Source: Cupriavidus taiwanensis (GTDB lineage: Bacteria; Pseudomonadota; Gammaproteobacteria; Burkholderiales; Burkholderiaceae). From it: a stretch of 64,000 nt of DNA. Made by a program: the position numbers and the translations under genes. Positions 43,560 through 53,379 of the stretch are shown here, piece by piece. Position 1 is the stretch's first letter, and every line of letters starts with the position of its first letter. A model generated the notes under the pieces. It had not been told where the DNA came from, ran no database searches, and saw only the letters and a program-made list of their open reading frames with translations. The stretch covers positions 2,321,583 to 2,385,582 of the forward strand of contig NZ_LT984803.1 of the NCBI RefSeq assembly GCF_900250115.1, written 5' to 3'.

Positions 43560-43905
43560 GGAGTCGCTACGAAAGTGATGGTCCCGGCTGCCGCGAGGCG
43601 CACAACTGTGCACGCGCCGGGGCACCGGGCACTGCATTGTAATGGAAGCGCGCGACGCCATTCCCGCGGAAAAACGCCCGCCCTTGCAGCCTGCGCCGGC
43701 CCGGCTTGCCGGGCCGCCGGCACTTGTTGCCGGGGCGCCGCCGATGCGGGCGGCGCCGTACGCGTTTTCCCGGGGCGGAGTAAACTCCCCACCACCCGGC
43801 CCCCGGCAAGCCCGATTGCCGTTTCGGCGCGGTAAGACAACAAGCACAGACAATCCTGTCGGCGCCGCCCCCACCCGGCGCGGCCGCCGCACACCGAGCC
43901 AAGAC
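43560..43905. other. Divergent intergenic region between parE and an MFS gene
   Basis: 346 bases of high GC. A perfect dyad GGAGTAAACTCC (43777-43788) could be a regulator site for the MFS gene. I see no gene or terminator that I would defend. Confidence 0.5.
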
Positions 43906-45117
43906 ATGCAGAACCGACAACTCTCCCTGACCACCGTGCTGGTGTGCGGTGGCCTGCTGGTCACGCTTTCGATGGGCATCCGGCACGGCTTCGGCCTGTT
44001 CAACCTGCCGATCACGCAGTCCCACGGCTGGAACCGCGAGACCTTCGCCTTTGCGCTGGCGCTGCAGAACCTGATGTGGGGCGCCAGCCAGCCCTTCGCC
44101 GGCGCCCTGGCCGACAAGTTCGGCGCGCTGCGCATCATGCTGGCGGGCGTGGCGCTGTACGTCGCCGGCCTGGTGGTGATGGCGCTGGCGACCAGCGGCA
44201 CCGCCTTCGCCACCGGCGCCGGAGTGATGATCGGCATCGCCCAGTCCGGCACCACCTACAGCATCGTCTACGGCGTGATCGGCCGCGTGGCCAGCCCGGA
44301 AAAGCGGATCTGGGCCATGGGCATCGCCGCGGCGGCGGGCTCGTTCGGCCAGTTCCTGATGATCCCGGTGGAACAGGGGCTGATCTCCGGCCTGGGCTGG
44401 CAGAACGCGCTGTACGTGATGGCGCTGATGGCCTGCGTGATGCTGCCGCTGGCGCTGACCCTGCGCGAGCCGCGCGAGGCCGCCCACACCGGCGGCCACC
44501 ACCAGACCATCGGCCAGGCCATCCATGAAGCCTTCGGCAACCGCAACTTCCAGCTGCTGACACTGGGCTACTTCGTGTGCGGCTTCCAGGTGGTCTTTAT
44601 CGGCGTGCACCTGGCGCCGTACCTGAAAGACCAGGGGCTGACGGATCCGAAGGTGGCCGTGGTGGCACTGGCGCTGATCGGGCTGTTCAACGTGTTCGGC
44701 ACCTATACCGCCGGCGCCATGGGCCAGCGCCTGCCCAAGCGCTACCTGCTCGCTTTCATCTACCTCGCGCGTGCGGTGGTGATCGCCGGCTATCTGCTGT
44801 TGCCGCTGACGGTGGCCAGCACCTGGGTATTCGCGGCGCTGATGGGGTTCCTGTGGCTGTCGACGGTGCCGCTGACCAACGGCATCATCGCGCAGGTGTT
44901 CGGGGTGAAATACCTGTCGATGCTGTCGGGGGTGGTGTTTTTCTCGCACCAGATCGGCAGTTTCCTGGGCGCGTGGCTGGGGGGCTATCTCTATGACCGC
45001 ACCGGGGGATACAACACGGTGTGGCTGCTCGCGATCGCGCTGGGGGTGGTGGCTGCGCTGGTCAACCTGCCGATTCGCGAGCAGGCGCTGGTGCGGGCGC
45101 AGCCGGCGGCGGCGTGA
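43906..45117 (+). CDS. Major facilitator superfamily transporter
   Basis: 403-residue, twelve-helix inner-membrane transporter, starting MQNRQLSLTTVLVCGGLLVT. The helix 2-3 loop (GALADKFGALRIMLAG) has the MFS motif A, and LTLREPREAA precedes the central loop. It resembles the OFA/CynX-like oxalate or monocarboxylate group, but the substrate is open. The stop codon overlaps the next start as TGATG. A REP element lies about 180 bases downstream. Confidence 0.88.
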   Translation: MQNRQLSLTTVLVCGGLLVTLSMGIRHGFGLFNLPITQSHGWNRETFAFALALQNLMWGASQPFAGALADKFGALRIMLAGVALYVAGLVVMALATSGTAFATGAGVMIGIAQSGTTYSIVYGVIGRVASPEKRIWAMGIAAAAGSFGQFLMIPVEQGLISGLGWQNALYVMALMACVMLPLALTLREPREAAHTGGHHQTIGQAIHEAFGNRNFQLLTLGYFVCGFQVVFIGVHLAPYLKDQGLTDPKVAVVALALIGLFNVFGTYTAGAMGQRLPKRYLLAFIYLARAVVIAGYLLLPLTVASTWVFAALMGFLWLSTVPLTNGIIAQVFGVKYLSMLSGVVFFSHQIGSFLGAWLGGYLYDRTGGYNTVWLLAIALGVVAALVNLPIREQALVRAQPAAA

Positions 45118-45257
45118 TGGCCATGGTTCGCGCACGCGTGGCGAAGGCGGCCGGGCTGGCGGGGCTGGCCGGGCTGCTGGCGGCGGGATTCGTGGGGTAC
45201 CTGCGGCCGTCGTTCGTGGTGGACCTTACGAATATGGTGTTGGCGTGGTGTGGGTAA
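45117..45257 (+). CDS. Small membrane protein translationally coupled to the MFS gene
   Basis: 46 residues, MAMVRARVAKAAGLAGLAGL, with one membrane helix in a basic-head arrangement and a short tail FVVDLTNMVLAWCG. It starts one base inside the MFS stop codon (TGATG), which argues for coupled translation. I do not recognise it. It could be an accessory subunit of the transporter or a chance frame. Confidence 0.5.
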   Translation: MAMVRARVAKAAGLAGLAGLLAAGFVGYLRPSFVVDLTNMVLAWCG

Positions 45258-45294
45258 GAGCCGGACTGAGGCGCTTCGACCATGCCGACTGTGT

Positions 45295-45408
45295 GCCCCC
45301 TCTCCCGCTTGCGGGAGAGGGTTGGCGAAGTGAGGCGCTGACATGCTTGCCACGCGCCTGCCCTCACCCCCGGCCCCTCTCCCGCAGGCGGGAGAGGGGA
45401 GCAAACCA
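45295..45408 (+). repeat. Composite REP-like element, copy E
   Basis: CCCCCTCTCCCGCTTGCGGG at the left and CCCCTCTCCCGCAGGCGGGA at the right, with a shorter spacer (about 55 bases) and a third left-half variant. It lies between the convergent small membrane protein and the ABC-F gene. Confidence 0.82.
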
Positions 45409-45434
45409 ACTGCGTGCCAGACGCTCTCAGGACC

Positions 45435-47369
<1,935 letters not shown>

Positions 47370-47473
47370 GGGAAGGAAGGCGAGACCGCGAGGAAAGATG
47401 GGACGGGCCGGCGGCGCGGGCGCGCCCGGCGGCAGCCCGCATTGTAGACGACCGGCAGCCTGACCCGGCACGG

Positions 47474-47505
47474 GCAAAAAAGAAGGGCCCGCGCACTGCG
47501 GGCCC
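47474..47505 (-). terminator. Intrinsic terminator upstream of the ABC-F gene
   Basis: GGGCCCGC / GCGGGCCC (47485-47505, loop of 5) is followed on the minus strand by TTCTTTTTT. No gene ends here on the minus strand. Confidence 0.8.
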
Positions 47506-47540
47506 AAGAGTCTCTCCTCGGTGCCCTGCTCGCAAGGCAC
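47474..47540 (-). ncRNA. Candidate small RNA or attenuated leader
   Basis: On the minus strand a TATGCT box (47547-47552) is followed by an 8-bp hairpin (GTGCCTTG / CAGGGCAC, 47521-47540, one wobble) and then the intrinsic terminator (47474-47505). Together they define an RNA of about 67 bases. There is no good -35 box at 16-18 bases. It is either a small RNA or the prematurely terminated leader of the ABC-F gene. I cannot say which. Confidence 0.35.
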
Positions 47541-47711
47541 GGAACCAGCATAACAACGGTCCACGGCCCGCTCCAGTCGGACAAGTCCGTAAGGGAAAGC
47601 CCCGTCTAGCGGGGGCGCCGCGCCGCGGCCGCGCCGATCCGGGCCGAATTGGTACGGCCAAGGCACTCATGCGAAGATGGCGGCCGTACCCAAGTGCCTG
47701 CTGCCCGCCCC

Positions 47712-48890
47712 ATGACCACCGCTTCGCTGAAATTTTCCGACCTGTCCGTGTCGGCGCTTGTCGCCGGGCTGGTCGCCACGCTCACCGGCTACACCAGTTC
47801 GCTGGTGCTGATGATCCAGGCGGGACACGCGGCCCACCTGAGCGACGCGCAGATCTCGTCGTGGATCTGGGCGCTGTCGATCGGCATGGGGATCACCACC
47901 ATCGGCCTGTCGCTGGCGTTGCGCGTGCCCATCGTGGTGGCATGGTCCACGCCCGGCGCGGCACTGCTGATCGCCAGCCTGCCGGGCGTGCCCTATGCCG
48001 AGGCCATCGGCGCCTTCCTGCTGGCCGCCTTGCTGATGACCGCGGCCGGCATGACCGGCTGGTTCGACAAGCTGATGCGCGCCCTGCCGGCGAGCATCGC
48101 CTCGGCGCTGCTGGCCGGCATCCTGTTCCGCATCAGCGTCGACGTGTTCGTGCAGGCGCAGCACCAGACCGTGCTGCTGCTGGCGATGTTCGCCGCTTTC
48201 CTGCTGGGGCGGCGGCTGTGGCCGGCCTATGCGGTGCCGGGGGTGCTGCTGGCCGGCGTGGTGGTGGCCGGGGTGCTCGGCCAACTCGATTTCGCCGGCG
48301 TGCGGCTGGAACTGGCCGTGCCGGTGTGGACCACGCCGGCGTTCTCGATGCCGGCCTTCATCAGCCTGGCGATCCCCTTGTTCATCGTCGCGCTGGCGTC
48401 GCAGAACATTCCCGGGCTGGCCGTGCTGCAGGCCGATGGCTACCACGTGCCGGCGTCGCGCCTGATCACCATCACCGGGCTGGCCTCGGCCGCGCTGGCA
48501 CCGTTCGGCTCGCACGGCATCAACCTGGCGGCGATTACCGCGGCAATCTGCACCGGCCCGCAGGCCGACCCCGACCGCCACCGCCGCTATACCGCGGCGG
48601 TGGTCTGCGGCGTCGGCTACCTGGTCGCGGGCACGCTCGCCGCCAGCATCGCCGCGCTGTTCGCCGCCTTTCCGCAGGCGCTGGTGGTGGGCGTGACCGC
48701 ATTCGCGCTGATGGGCTCGATCGCCAACGGCCTGACCGTCGCCATGCAAGCCCCGGCCGAGCGCGAAGCCGCCCTGCTGACCTTCATGATCACGGCCTCG
48801 GGCATGACCCTCGCGGGCATCGGCTCGGCATTCTGGGGCGTGGTGGGCGGCATGCTCGCCTATCACGCGCTGCGCCGCCGGGGAGCCTGA
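47712..48890 (+). CDS. benE: Benzoate/H+ symporter family transporter (BenE)
   Basis: 392-residue membrane protein of the BenE family, starting MTTASLKFSDLSVSALVAGL. GYTSSLVLMIQAGHAAHLSD, WSTPGAALLIASLPG and APFGSHGINLAAITAAICTG are family landmarks. It has 12 or so membrane helices. No aromatic-degradation genes accompany it, so benzoate as substrate is unproven. Convergent with the next gene, only 19 bases away. Confidence 0.88.
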   Translation: MTTASLKFSDLSVSALVAGLVATLTGYTSSLVLMIQAGHAAHLSDAQISSWIWALSIGMGITTIGLSLALRVPIVVAWSTPGAALLIASLPGVPYAEAIGAFLLAALLMTAAGMTGWFDKLMRALPASIASALLAGILFRISVDVFVQAQHQTVLLLAMFAAFLLGRRLWPAYAVPGVLLAGVVVAGVLGQLDFAGVRLELAVPVWTTPAFSMPAFISLAIPLFIVALASQNIPGLAVLQADGYHVPASRLITITGLASAALAPFGSHGINLAAITAAICTGPQADPDRHRRYTAAVVCGVGYLVAGTLAASIAALFAAFPQALVVGVTAFALMGSIANGLTVAMQAPAEREAALLTFMITASGMTLAGIGSAFWGVVGGMLAYHALRRRGA

Positions 48891-48909
48891 CGGCAGGCCC
48901 GGCGCGGGG

Positions 48910-49437
48910 CTACAGCAGCAGGAAAGCCAGGTCGGACAGGCCGATTTCCTCCGGCAGCACGCCCTTGCGCCGCTGGAACAGGATGTGCTGCAGCACGCGG
49001 TCGCGGTCCCCGGCAAAGGCCTGCGGATCCAGCCGCAGCGCCACGCGCGCGTAGTGCTCGGCCAGCAGCCGGTAGACCCGGTGCCGCACCCGCAGCATCT
49101 CGGTGTCGGCTTGCAGCCGGCTCATCGCACTGGTGTTCTCTTCCTCCAGCTTGCGCATGCCCATCACCACGCGGGCATGCATGCCGCGGTAGCGGTCGAT
49201 CTCCGCATGGGCCTTGCGCAGTTCTTCACGCAGCGCGCGCACCTCCTGCAGCAGCTTCAGGTTGTGCTGCACGCCGCGCTGGATGCGCGCGGCCTCTTCC
49301 AGCGCCTGGTCCGCCGCCGCAATGGTGTCGTGCCATGGATTCGCGTCCGGCGCGCTGGAAGGGTCCCCTGACCCCGATGTCGACGATGATGCCGACGATG
49401 GCGGGACAGCCACGCCGCCGATGCCTGTGTGCTGCAT
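48910..49437 (-). CDS. Coiled-coil protein of unknown function
   Basis: 175 residues. A Ser/Gly/Pro-rich N-terminal 30 residues precede a long coiled coil (about 38-110; NLKLLQEVRALREELRKAHA and MRKLEEENTSAMSRLQ). The C-terminal region DRVLQHILFQRRKGVLPEEI is helical. GGGGAG lies 5-10 bases before the ATG. I do not recognise the family. Convergent with benE. Confidence 0.7.
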   Translation of the reverse strand: MQHTGIGGVAVPPSSASSSTSGSGDPSSAPDANPWHDTIAAADQALEEAARIQRGVQHNLKLLQEVRALREELRKAHAEIDRYRGMHARVVMGMRKLEEENTSAMSRLQADTEMLRVRHRVYRLLAEHYARVALRLDPQAFAGDRDRVLQHILFQRRKGVLPEEIGLSDLAFLLL

Positions 49438-49708
49438 ACCGCTCCCCTAATCCCCATGCCCGCCGCCGGCATCGTCATGTGTTCTCGATTTCGTGCCGGC
49501 CTGGTCAGGCAAAATTACCGCGACTGCCTGGATGCCCCTCTTGCCGCGGGCCAGCGTGCACCCGCTTGTTATGGTTCTGCCCGTCACATTCAACCCGCCC
49601 TTGCCGCCTCGCACAACCACCGCGAGGGAGGGAGCGGCTTTGGCGCAACATGCGCGGAGCGCTAAGATGCCGGCTCAGGCCCATGCCGGCCAGCCTCTTC
49701 TGCATGCC

Positions 49709-50041
49709 ATGAACGGATATTTGCTGCTCGCCTTCGCCATCGTCGCCGAAGTCATCGCCACCAGCAGCCTGAAGGCCTCGCAAGGCTTTACGCGGCTCCT
49801 GCCCAGCGTGCTGGTGGTCACCGGCTACGTCGCCGCCTTCTATCTGCTGATGCTGGTGATGCGCACGGTCCCGGTCGGCATCGCTTATGCGATCTGGAGT
49901 GGCGCCGGCATCGTGCTGGTGTCGCTGATCGCCGTGGTGTTGTACCGGCAGGTGCCGGACCTGGCCGCCTGTGTCGGGATCGGGCTGATCATTGCCGGGG
50001 TGGCGGTGATCCAGCTGTTTTCGAAGACGAGCGCGCATTGA
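49709..50041 (+). CDS. Small multidrug resistance (SMR/EmrE-type) transporter
   Basis: 110-residue, four-helix protein. The essential Glu14 is in place (FAIVAEVIATSSLKASQGF), and the TM2-TM3 region reads MRTVPVGIAYAIWSGAGIVL and CVGIGLIIAGVAVIQLFS. Family members export quaternary cations, guanidinium or polyamines; which applies here is open. The last 53 bases overlap the end of the DUF2188 gene on the other strand. Confidence 0.92.
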   Translation: MNGYLLLAFAIVAEVIATSSLKASQGFTRLLPSVLVVTGYVAAFYLLMLVMRTVPVGIAYAIWSGAGIVLVSLIAVVLYRQVPDLAACVGIGLIIAGVAVIQLFSKTSAH

Positions 50042-50273
50042 CCAGCATCGAGCGCCGGTTCTCCCCCTCCTTGCCAAAGGAAATGCGCCTTCCGATACGG
50101 CCATCGCGCGTGTGCACGACCAGGTCGACACACTTTTCCTCCGCTTTCGCCGTGCCGGCCGCGATGGCCGCCTCCCGGCTGGGAAAGAATAGACGGCCCT
50201 CGCCGCCGCACGCGCTCTCCACGACCCACTGAAGTCCCTCGATCCGTAAAACGTGAACGTGTCCGTCCGACAT
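49989..50273 (-). CDS. DUF2188-like protein
   Basis: 94 residues from the ATG at 50271-50273 (MSDGHVHVLRIEGLQWVVES). WVVESACGGEGRLFFPSREA and VVHTRDGRIGRRISFGKE fit the DUF2188 pattern of small soluble proteins. Function unknown. Its 3' end overlaps the SMR gene by 53 bases in antiparallel arrangement. Confidence 0.72.
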   Translation of the reverse strand: MSDGHVHVLRIEGLQWVVESACGGEGRLFFPSREAAIAAGTAKAEEKCVDLVVHTRDGRIGRRISFGKEGENRRSMLVNARSSSKTAGSPPPRQ

Positions 50274-50491
50274 GGCTGCTCCAAAGCTGACGGGAGTGAG
50301 TATCTGTAGTCGGCCCGAGCGCGGGTATCGGCTTTTGTCCGACAAGGCAACACTTGACAGGGACGGGTCATGGCTGCGGCGTCTATCGCCGGACGCTACG
50401 GGGCCCGCAGCGGAACGCGGCGCGCGACGGTTGCGCTGAATGCTTTGAAGCGCGGGGAAAGCGAGGGCTGGCAGGCAATGCCGGGCATCTA

Positions 50492-50566
50492 TGGTCCCGC
50501 CGACAGGAATCGAACCTGTATCTAGCGCTTAGGAGGCGCTCGTTCTATCCATTGAACTACGGCGAG
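50492..50566 (-). tRNA. tRNA-Arg (anticodon CCU)
   Basis: The minus strand folds as a tRNA: acceptor CTCGCCG/CGGCGGG (one G-T pair), D-arm GTTC...GAAC, anticodon arm AGCGC-CTCCTAA-GCGCT with anticodon CCT, T-arm ACAGG-TTCGATT-CCTGT, discriminator A and an encoded CCA. It decodes AGG. No mobile element is integrated next to it. Confidence 0.96.
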
Positions 50567-50670
50567 GGACAGGACTGCCAGGACGGCAAGCCGCTGGCGC
50601 GGTGATCCTGGAGACGGGCGGGAGTATATCAAAATCCGCACGCCCGCGGCCCGTCGCCGGCGCGGTGGTG

Positions 50671-50702
50671 GGTGTCGCCCGACACCGGCATGCCAGGTGT
50701 CG
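50671..50702. promoter_or_regulatory. Inverted repeat upstream of the sigma-54 promoter
   Basis: GGTGTCG-CC-CGACACC (50671-50686) is a perfect dyad, with a third GGTGTCG at 50696-50702. It lies 110-145 bases upstream of the -24/-12 promoter, the usual distance for an activator (enhancer) site. It is a candidate binding site for the activator at 52030-53379. Confidence 0.4.
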
Positions 50703-50812
50703 GCGTGCATCCAACGCGGCGGCGCCAGCCGCAATTGGCAACTGGTCCCCGACCGGCCCGGAATCGGCGCCACACCACCGCTTCCGGCCTGCGCCGGTCC
50801 CGTTGCCCCCGG

Positions 50813-50828
50813 TGGCACGCTGCTTGCT
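50813..50828 (+). promoter_or_regulatory. Sigma-54 (-24/-12) promoter of the peptide-precursor gene
   Basis: TGGCACGCTGCTTGCT matches the RpoN consensus TGGCACG-N4-TTGCW at every defined base, with GG and GC at the required spacing. The predicted start of transcription is near 50840, about 40 bases before the ATG at 50881. Confidence 0.85.
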
Positions 50829-50880
50829 CGATCAGCCGTACCGCCCCCGGCGCATCGACGCCTTTCACCGGAGACCACAT

Positions 50881-51174
50881 ATGGCCACCCTCTCGATCAA
50901 TGACCTTGCCAGCTGCCGCGAACTTGCCCCCGCCGCCATGGCGCGCGTACGCGGCGCGGGGGGACAGTGGGTGTTCGGCTGGATCCGGCCGTTCGTGCCG
51001 TCGTCGCCGGCGCCGCTCGGCACCGTGATCAACTTTTACGAGATCAACTACAGCTTCTATGCTGATCAGATAAACAACCAGTTCCAGAACATCGATATCC
51101 GCAACAACGCGCCAAACGCCAACATCAATGTCCGGGGCGACCAGGGTGCCAGGAACGACGGCCGGCTAGTCTGA
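50881..51174 (+). CDS. Putative secreted peptide precursor with VRGA/GG-type leader
   Basis: 97 residues. The N-terminus MATLSINDLASCRELAPAAM then ARVRGAGG matches the two paralogues at 63278 and 63599 position by position: LxxxDL at 4-9, Met20, Val23-Arg24-Gly25 and a small residue at 26. This is the pattern of double-glycine leaders cut by C39 peptidases, and a C39 transporter is encoded nearby. The cargo (27-97) lacks cysteine and is rich in Asn and aromatic residues (INNQFQNIDIRNNAPNANIN). GGAGACCA precedes the ATG, as in the other precursors. It is transcribed from a perfect sigma-54 promoter, probably with the phosphatase gene. Confidence 0.72.
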   Translation: MATLSINDLASCRELAPAAMARVRGAGGQWVFGWIRPFVPSSPAPLGTVINFYEINYSFYADQINNQFQNIDIRNNAPNANINVRGDQGARNDGRLV

Positions 51175-51239
51175 TCCGGCCTTGCCCGGACCCCCGCGGG
51201 CGCTGGCGTGGATCGTTGCGGATCGCAGCGGAGACCAGC

Positions 51240-52016
51240 TTGGGTTTCGACTCGCATTTCCAGTGGACCTCGGCGGCGTGCACGGACGTCGGGCGCGTGC
51301 GCGAGCGCAATGAGGACGCCTGCCTCGACCTGCCCGGACAGGAATTGTGGGCCGTGGCCGACGGCATGGGCGGCCATGCCGTGGGAGATTTCGCCAGCCA
51401 GGCGGTGGTGCGGGCGCTGGCGGCGCTGCCGCCGCAGGCGCGCCTGGAGGACCGGATCGACGCCACGCGCGCGGCCTTGCAGGGCGTGAACCTGGCGCTG
51501 GTCGACGAAGCCGCGCGCCTCGGCGTGCGCTGCATCGGCAGCACGGTGGTGGTCCTGCTGGCCGGCGACAGCCGCTGTGCCTGCCTGTGGGCCGGGGACA
51601 GCCGCCTGTACCGGCTGCGCGGCGGCCAGCTGGCGCGCCTCACGCGCGACCATAACCAGGTCGAGCGCCTGCTTGCGCGCGGCCTGATCACGCCGGAGCA
51701 GGCGCGCCACCATCCCGCGCAGAACACCATCACGCGCGCCGTCGGCGCGGCCCCGACGCTGGCGCCGGAACAGTTGCTGACCGACGTGGCCGACGGCGAC
51801 GTCTACCTGTTGTGCAGCGACGGGCTGAGCAACGAGGTCGACGATGACGCGATCGCCGCGGTGCTGGCCCAGCAGGACGTGGCGCAGGCCGCGCTGACAC
51901 TGGTGCAGAAGGCGCTCGATGCGGGCGGCCGCGACAACATCTCGGTAGTGGTGCTGCGCGCGGCCGACCCGTGTGGCCCGGATCGCACCCTGGTCAACCC
52001 CGAGCTCGACGCCTGA
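51240..52016 (+). CDS. PP2C-family serine/threonine protein phosphatase, TTG start
   Basis: 258 residues. All PP2C metal-binding motifs are present: VRERNEDACLD, AVADGMGGHAVGD, LWAGDSRLYRL, YLLCSDGLSNEV and GGRDNISVVVLR. I begin at the TTG at 51240 because GGAGACC lies 6 bases before it, the same element that precedes the three precursor genes; a TTG at 51216 is the alternative. It should dephosphorylate Ser/Thr residues, perhaps those read by the FHA protein at 58685. It is 65 bases downstream of the precursor gene and convergent with the activator gene 13 bases away. Confidence 0.88.
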   Translation: MGFDSHFQWTSAACTDVGRVRERNEDACLDLPGQELWAVADGMGGHAVGDFASQAVVRALAALPPQARLEDRIDATRAALQGVNLALVDEAARLGVRCIGSTVVVLLAGDSRCACLWAGDSRLYRLRGGQLARLTRDHNQVERLLARGLITPEQARHHPAQNTITRAVGAAPTLAPEQLLTDVADGDVYLLCSDGLSNEVDDDAIAAVLAQQDVAQAALTLVQKALDAGGRDNISVVVLRAADPCGPDRTLVNPELDA

Positions 52017-52029
52017 CGCCCGCCGCGCC

Positions 52030-53379
52030 CTACCCCTTGCCGGCTTCGGCCTGGCGGCTGGCGCGGAAGTCCTTCGAGTGGATGCCGTGCTTCTTCAGCA
52101 GCATCTGCAGGTGCGAGCGGTTCATGTCGAAGCGCCGGGCCAGCTCGGCGACGGTGCCGCCCACCTCCTGCAGTCCGCGCTCCAGGAAGGCGCGCTCGGC
52201 CTCGTCGCTGGCAGCGCGCTTGGCTTCGCTGAGCGAGGTTGCCATGGCGATGTCGGCGCCGGCCGCGCCGGCGCCGACCACCGCCAGCGCGGCAGGCTTC
52301 GGCCGGATGTCCTGCGGCAGGTGCGGCAGGTCGGCGGTATCCCCGGCCAGGCAGCTCAGCCGGTACAGCAGGTTGCGCAGCTCGCGGATATTGCCGGGGT
52401 AGTCGTAGTGCAGCAGGAAGTCACGCAGCCGCGGCGTCAGCCTGACCGGCGCGCGCCTGAGCATGCCGGCGGCCTCGTCGCTGAAGTACGACACCAGCAG
52501 CGGGATCTCGTCGCGCCGCTCCCGCAGCGCCGGCAGGCTGACGTGGATCACGCTCAGCCGATAGAACAGGTCTTCGCGGAAGGTGCCGGCCTGGCTCATC
52601 CGGCGCAGGTCCTTGTTGGTCGCCGCGACGATGCGCGCATCGACCGAGATGATCTCGTCGGAGCCGACCCGCTGGATCTCGTGCGCCTCCAGCACGCGCA
52701 GCAGCTTGACCTGCCCGGTCAGCGGCAGTTCGCCGATCTCGTCGAGGAAGATGGTGCCGGTATGCGCGCTCTCGAACTTGCCGCGCCGGTCGTTGCTGGC
52801 GCCGGTGAAGGCGCCCTTCTTGTGCCCGAACAGCTCGGATTCGAGCAGGCTGTCTGGAATGGCCCCACAGTTGACCGAGATGAACGGCTTGTCGGTGCGC
52901 GCGCCGTTGGCGTGGATCACCTTGGCCATCAGTTCCTTGCCGGTGCCGCTTTCGCCGTCGATCAGCACCGGCAGGTCGGTGGGCGCGGCCTTCTCGGCGA
53001 TTTCCAGCGCTTCGAGCAGCCGGGGGTTGTCGCCGAAGGTGCCTTCGAAGATAAAGCTGCGCTCCATCAGCGCCTGACGCCGCTCGCGCGGCAGCCGTTC
53101 GACCTCCGGCGGCGGCGGCGCGGCCGCGGCCGCGCTTGCGGCCGCGGCGGCGGCGTCGGCGGACGATGCCGCCTGCACGAAGCGCTCCTTGTGCGACAGG
53201 CCCATCACCTCGTCGCGCAGCGTGGTGGCCTGCTTGAGCAGTTTCTCGATTTCGGGCCGGTCCAGCTTCGACGCCCAGCGCAGCGTCGAGCGCAGGATCT
53301 CGATCTTTTCGATCAGCCCGGCGAACGACACCGGCGAAGTCACCGAGACGGGGGTGGCGCCCTGGTTGTATAGCTTCAT
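52030..53379 (-). CDS. Sigma-54-dependent transcriptional activator (no receiver domain)
   Basis: 449-residue enhancer-binding protein. The AAA+ core has DGESGTGKELMAKVI (Walker A, about 141-155), GAFTGAS (the sigma-54 contact, about 188-194) and TIFLDEIGELPL (Walker B). A Fis-type HTH closes the C-terminus (VAELARRFDMNRSHLQMLLK). The N-terminal 110 residues contain helices and an Ala/Pro linker but no receiver, GAF or PAS domain. The ATG overlaps the ABC transporter stop (ATGA), so activator and transporter are made together. The only sigma-54 promoters I found nearby lie before the peptide precursors, its likely targets. Confidence 0.93.
   Translation of the reverse strand: MKLYNQGATPVSVTSPVSFAGLIEKIEILRSTLRWASKLDRPEIEKLLKQATTLRDEVMGLSHKERFVQAASSADAAAAAASAAAAAPPPPEVERLPRERRQALMERSFIFEGTFGDNPRLLEALEIAEKAAPTDLPVLIDGESGTGKELMAKVIHANGARTDKPFISVNCGAIPDSLLESELFGHKKGAFTGASNDRRGKFESAHTGTIFLDEIGELPLTGQVKLLRVLEAHEIQRVGSDEIISVDARIVAATNKDLRRMSQAGTFREDLFYRLSVIHVSLPALRERRDEIPLLVSYFSDEAAGMLRRAPVRLTPRLRDFLLHYDYPGNIRELRNLLYRLSCLAGDTADLPHLPQDIRPKPAALAVVGAGAAGADIAMATSLSEAKRAASDEAERAFLERGLQEVGGTVAELARRFDMNRSHLQMLLKKHGIHSKDFRASRQAEAGKG

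Noticed and set aside
49315..49340. TGGCACG on the minus strand in the coiled-coil gene, considered as a sigma-54 site
   Set aside because: The -12 element is not at the required spacing and the site lies inside a coding region.
50492..50566. Possible integrative element at the tRNA-Arg gene
   Set aside because: No integrase, no repeated tRNA 3' end and no change of gene style beside the tRNA.
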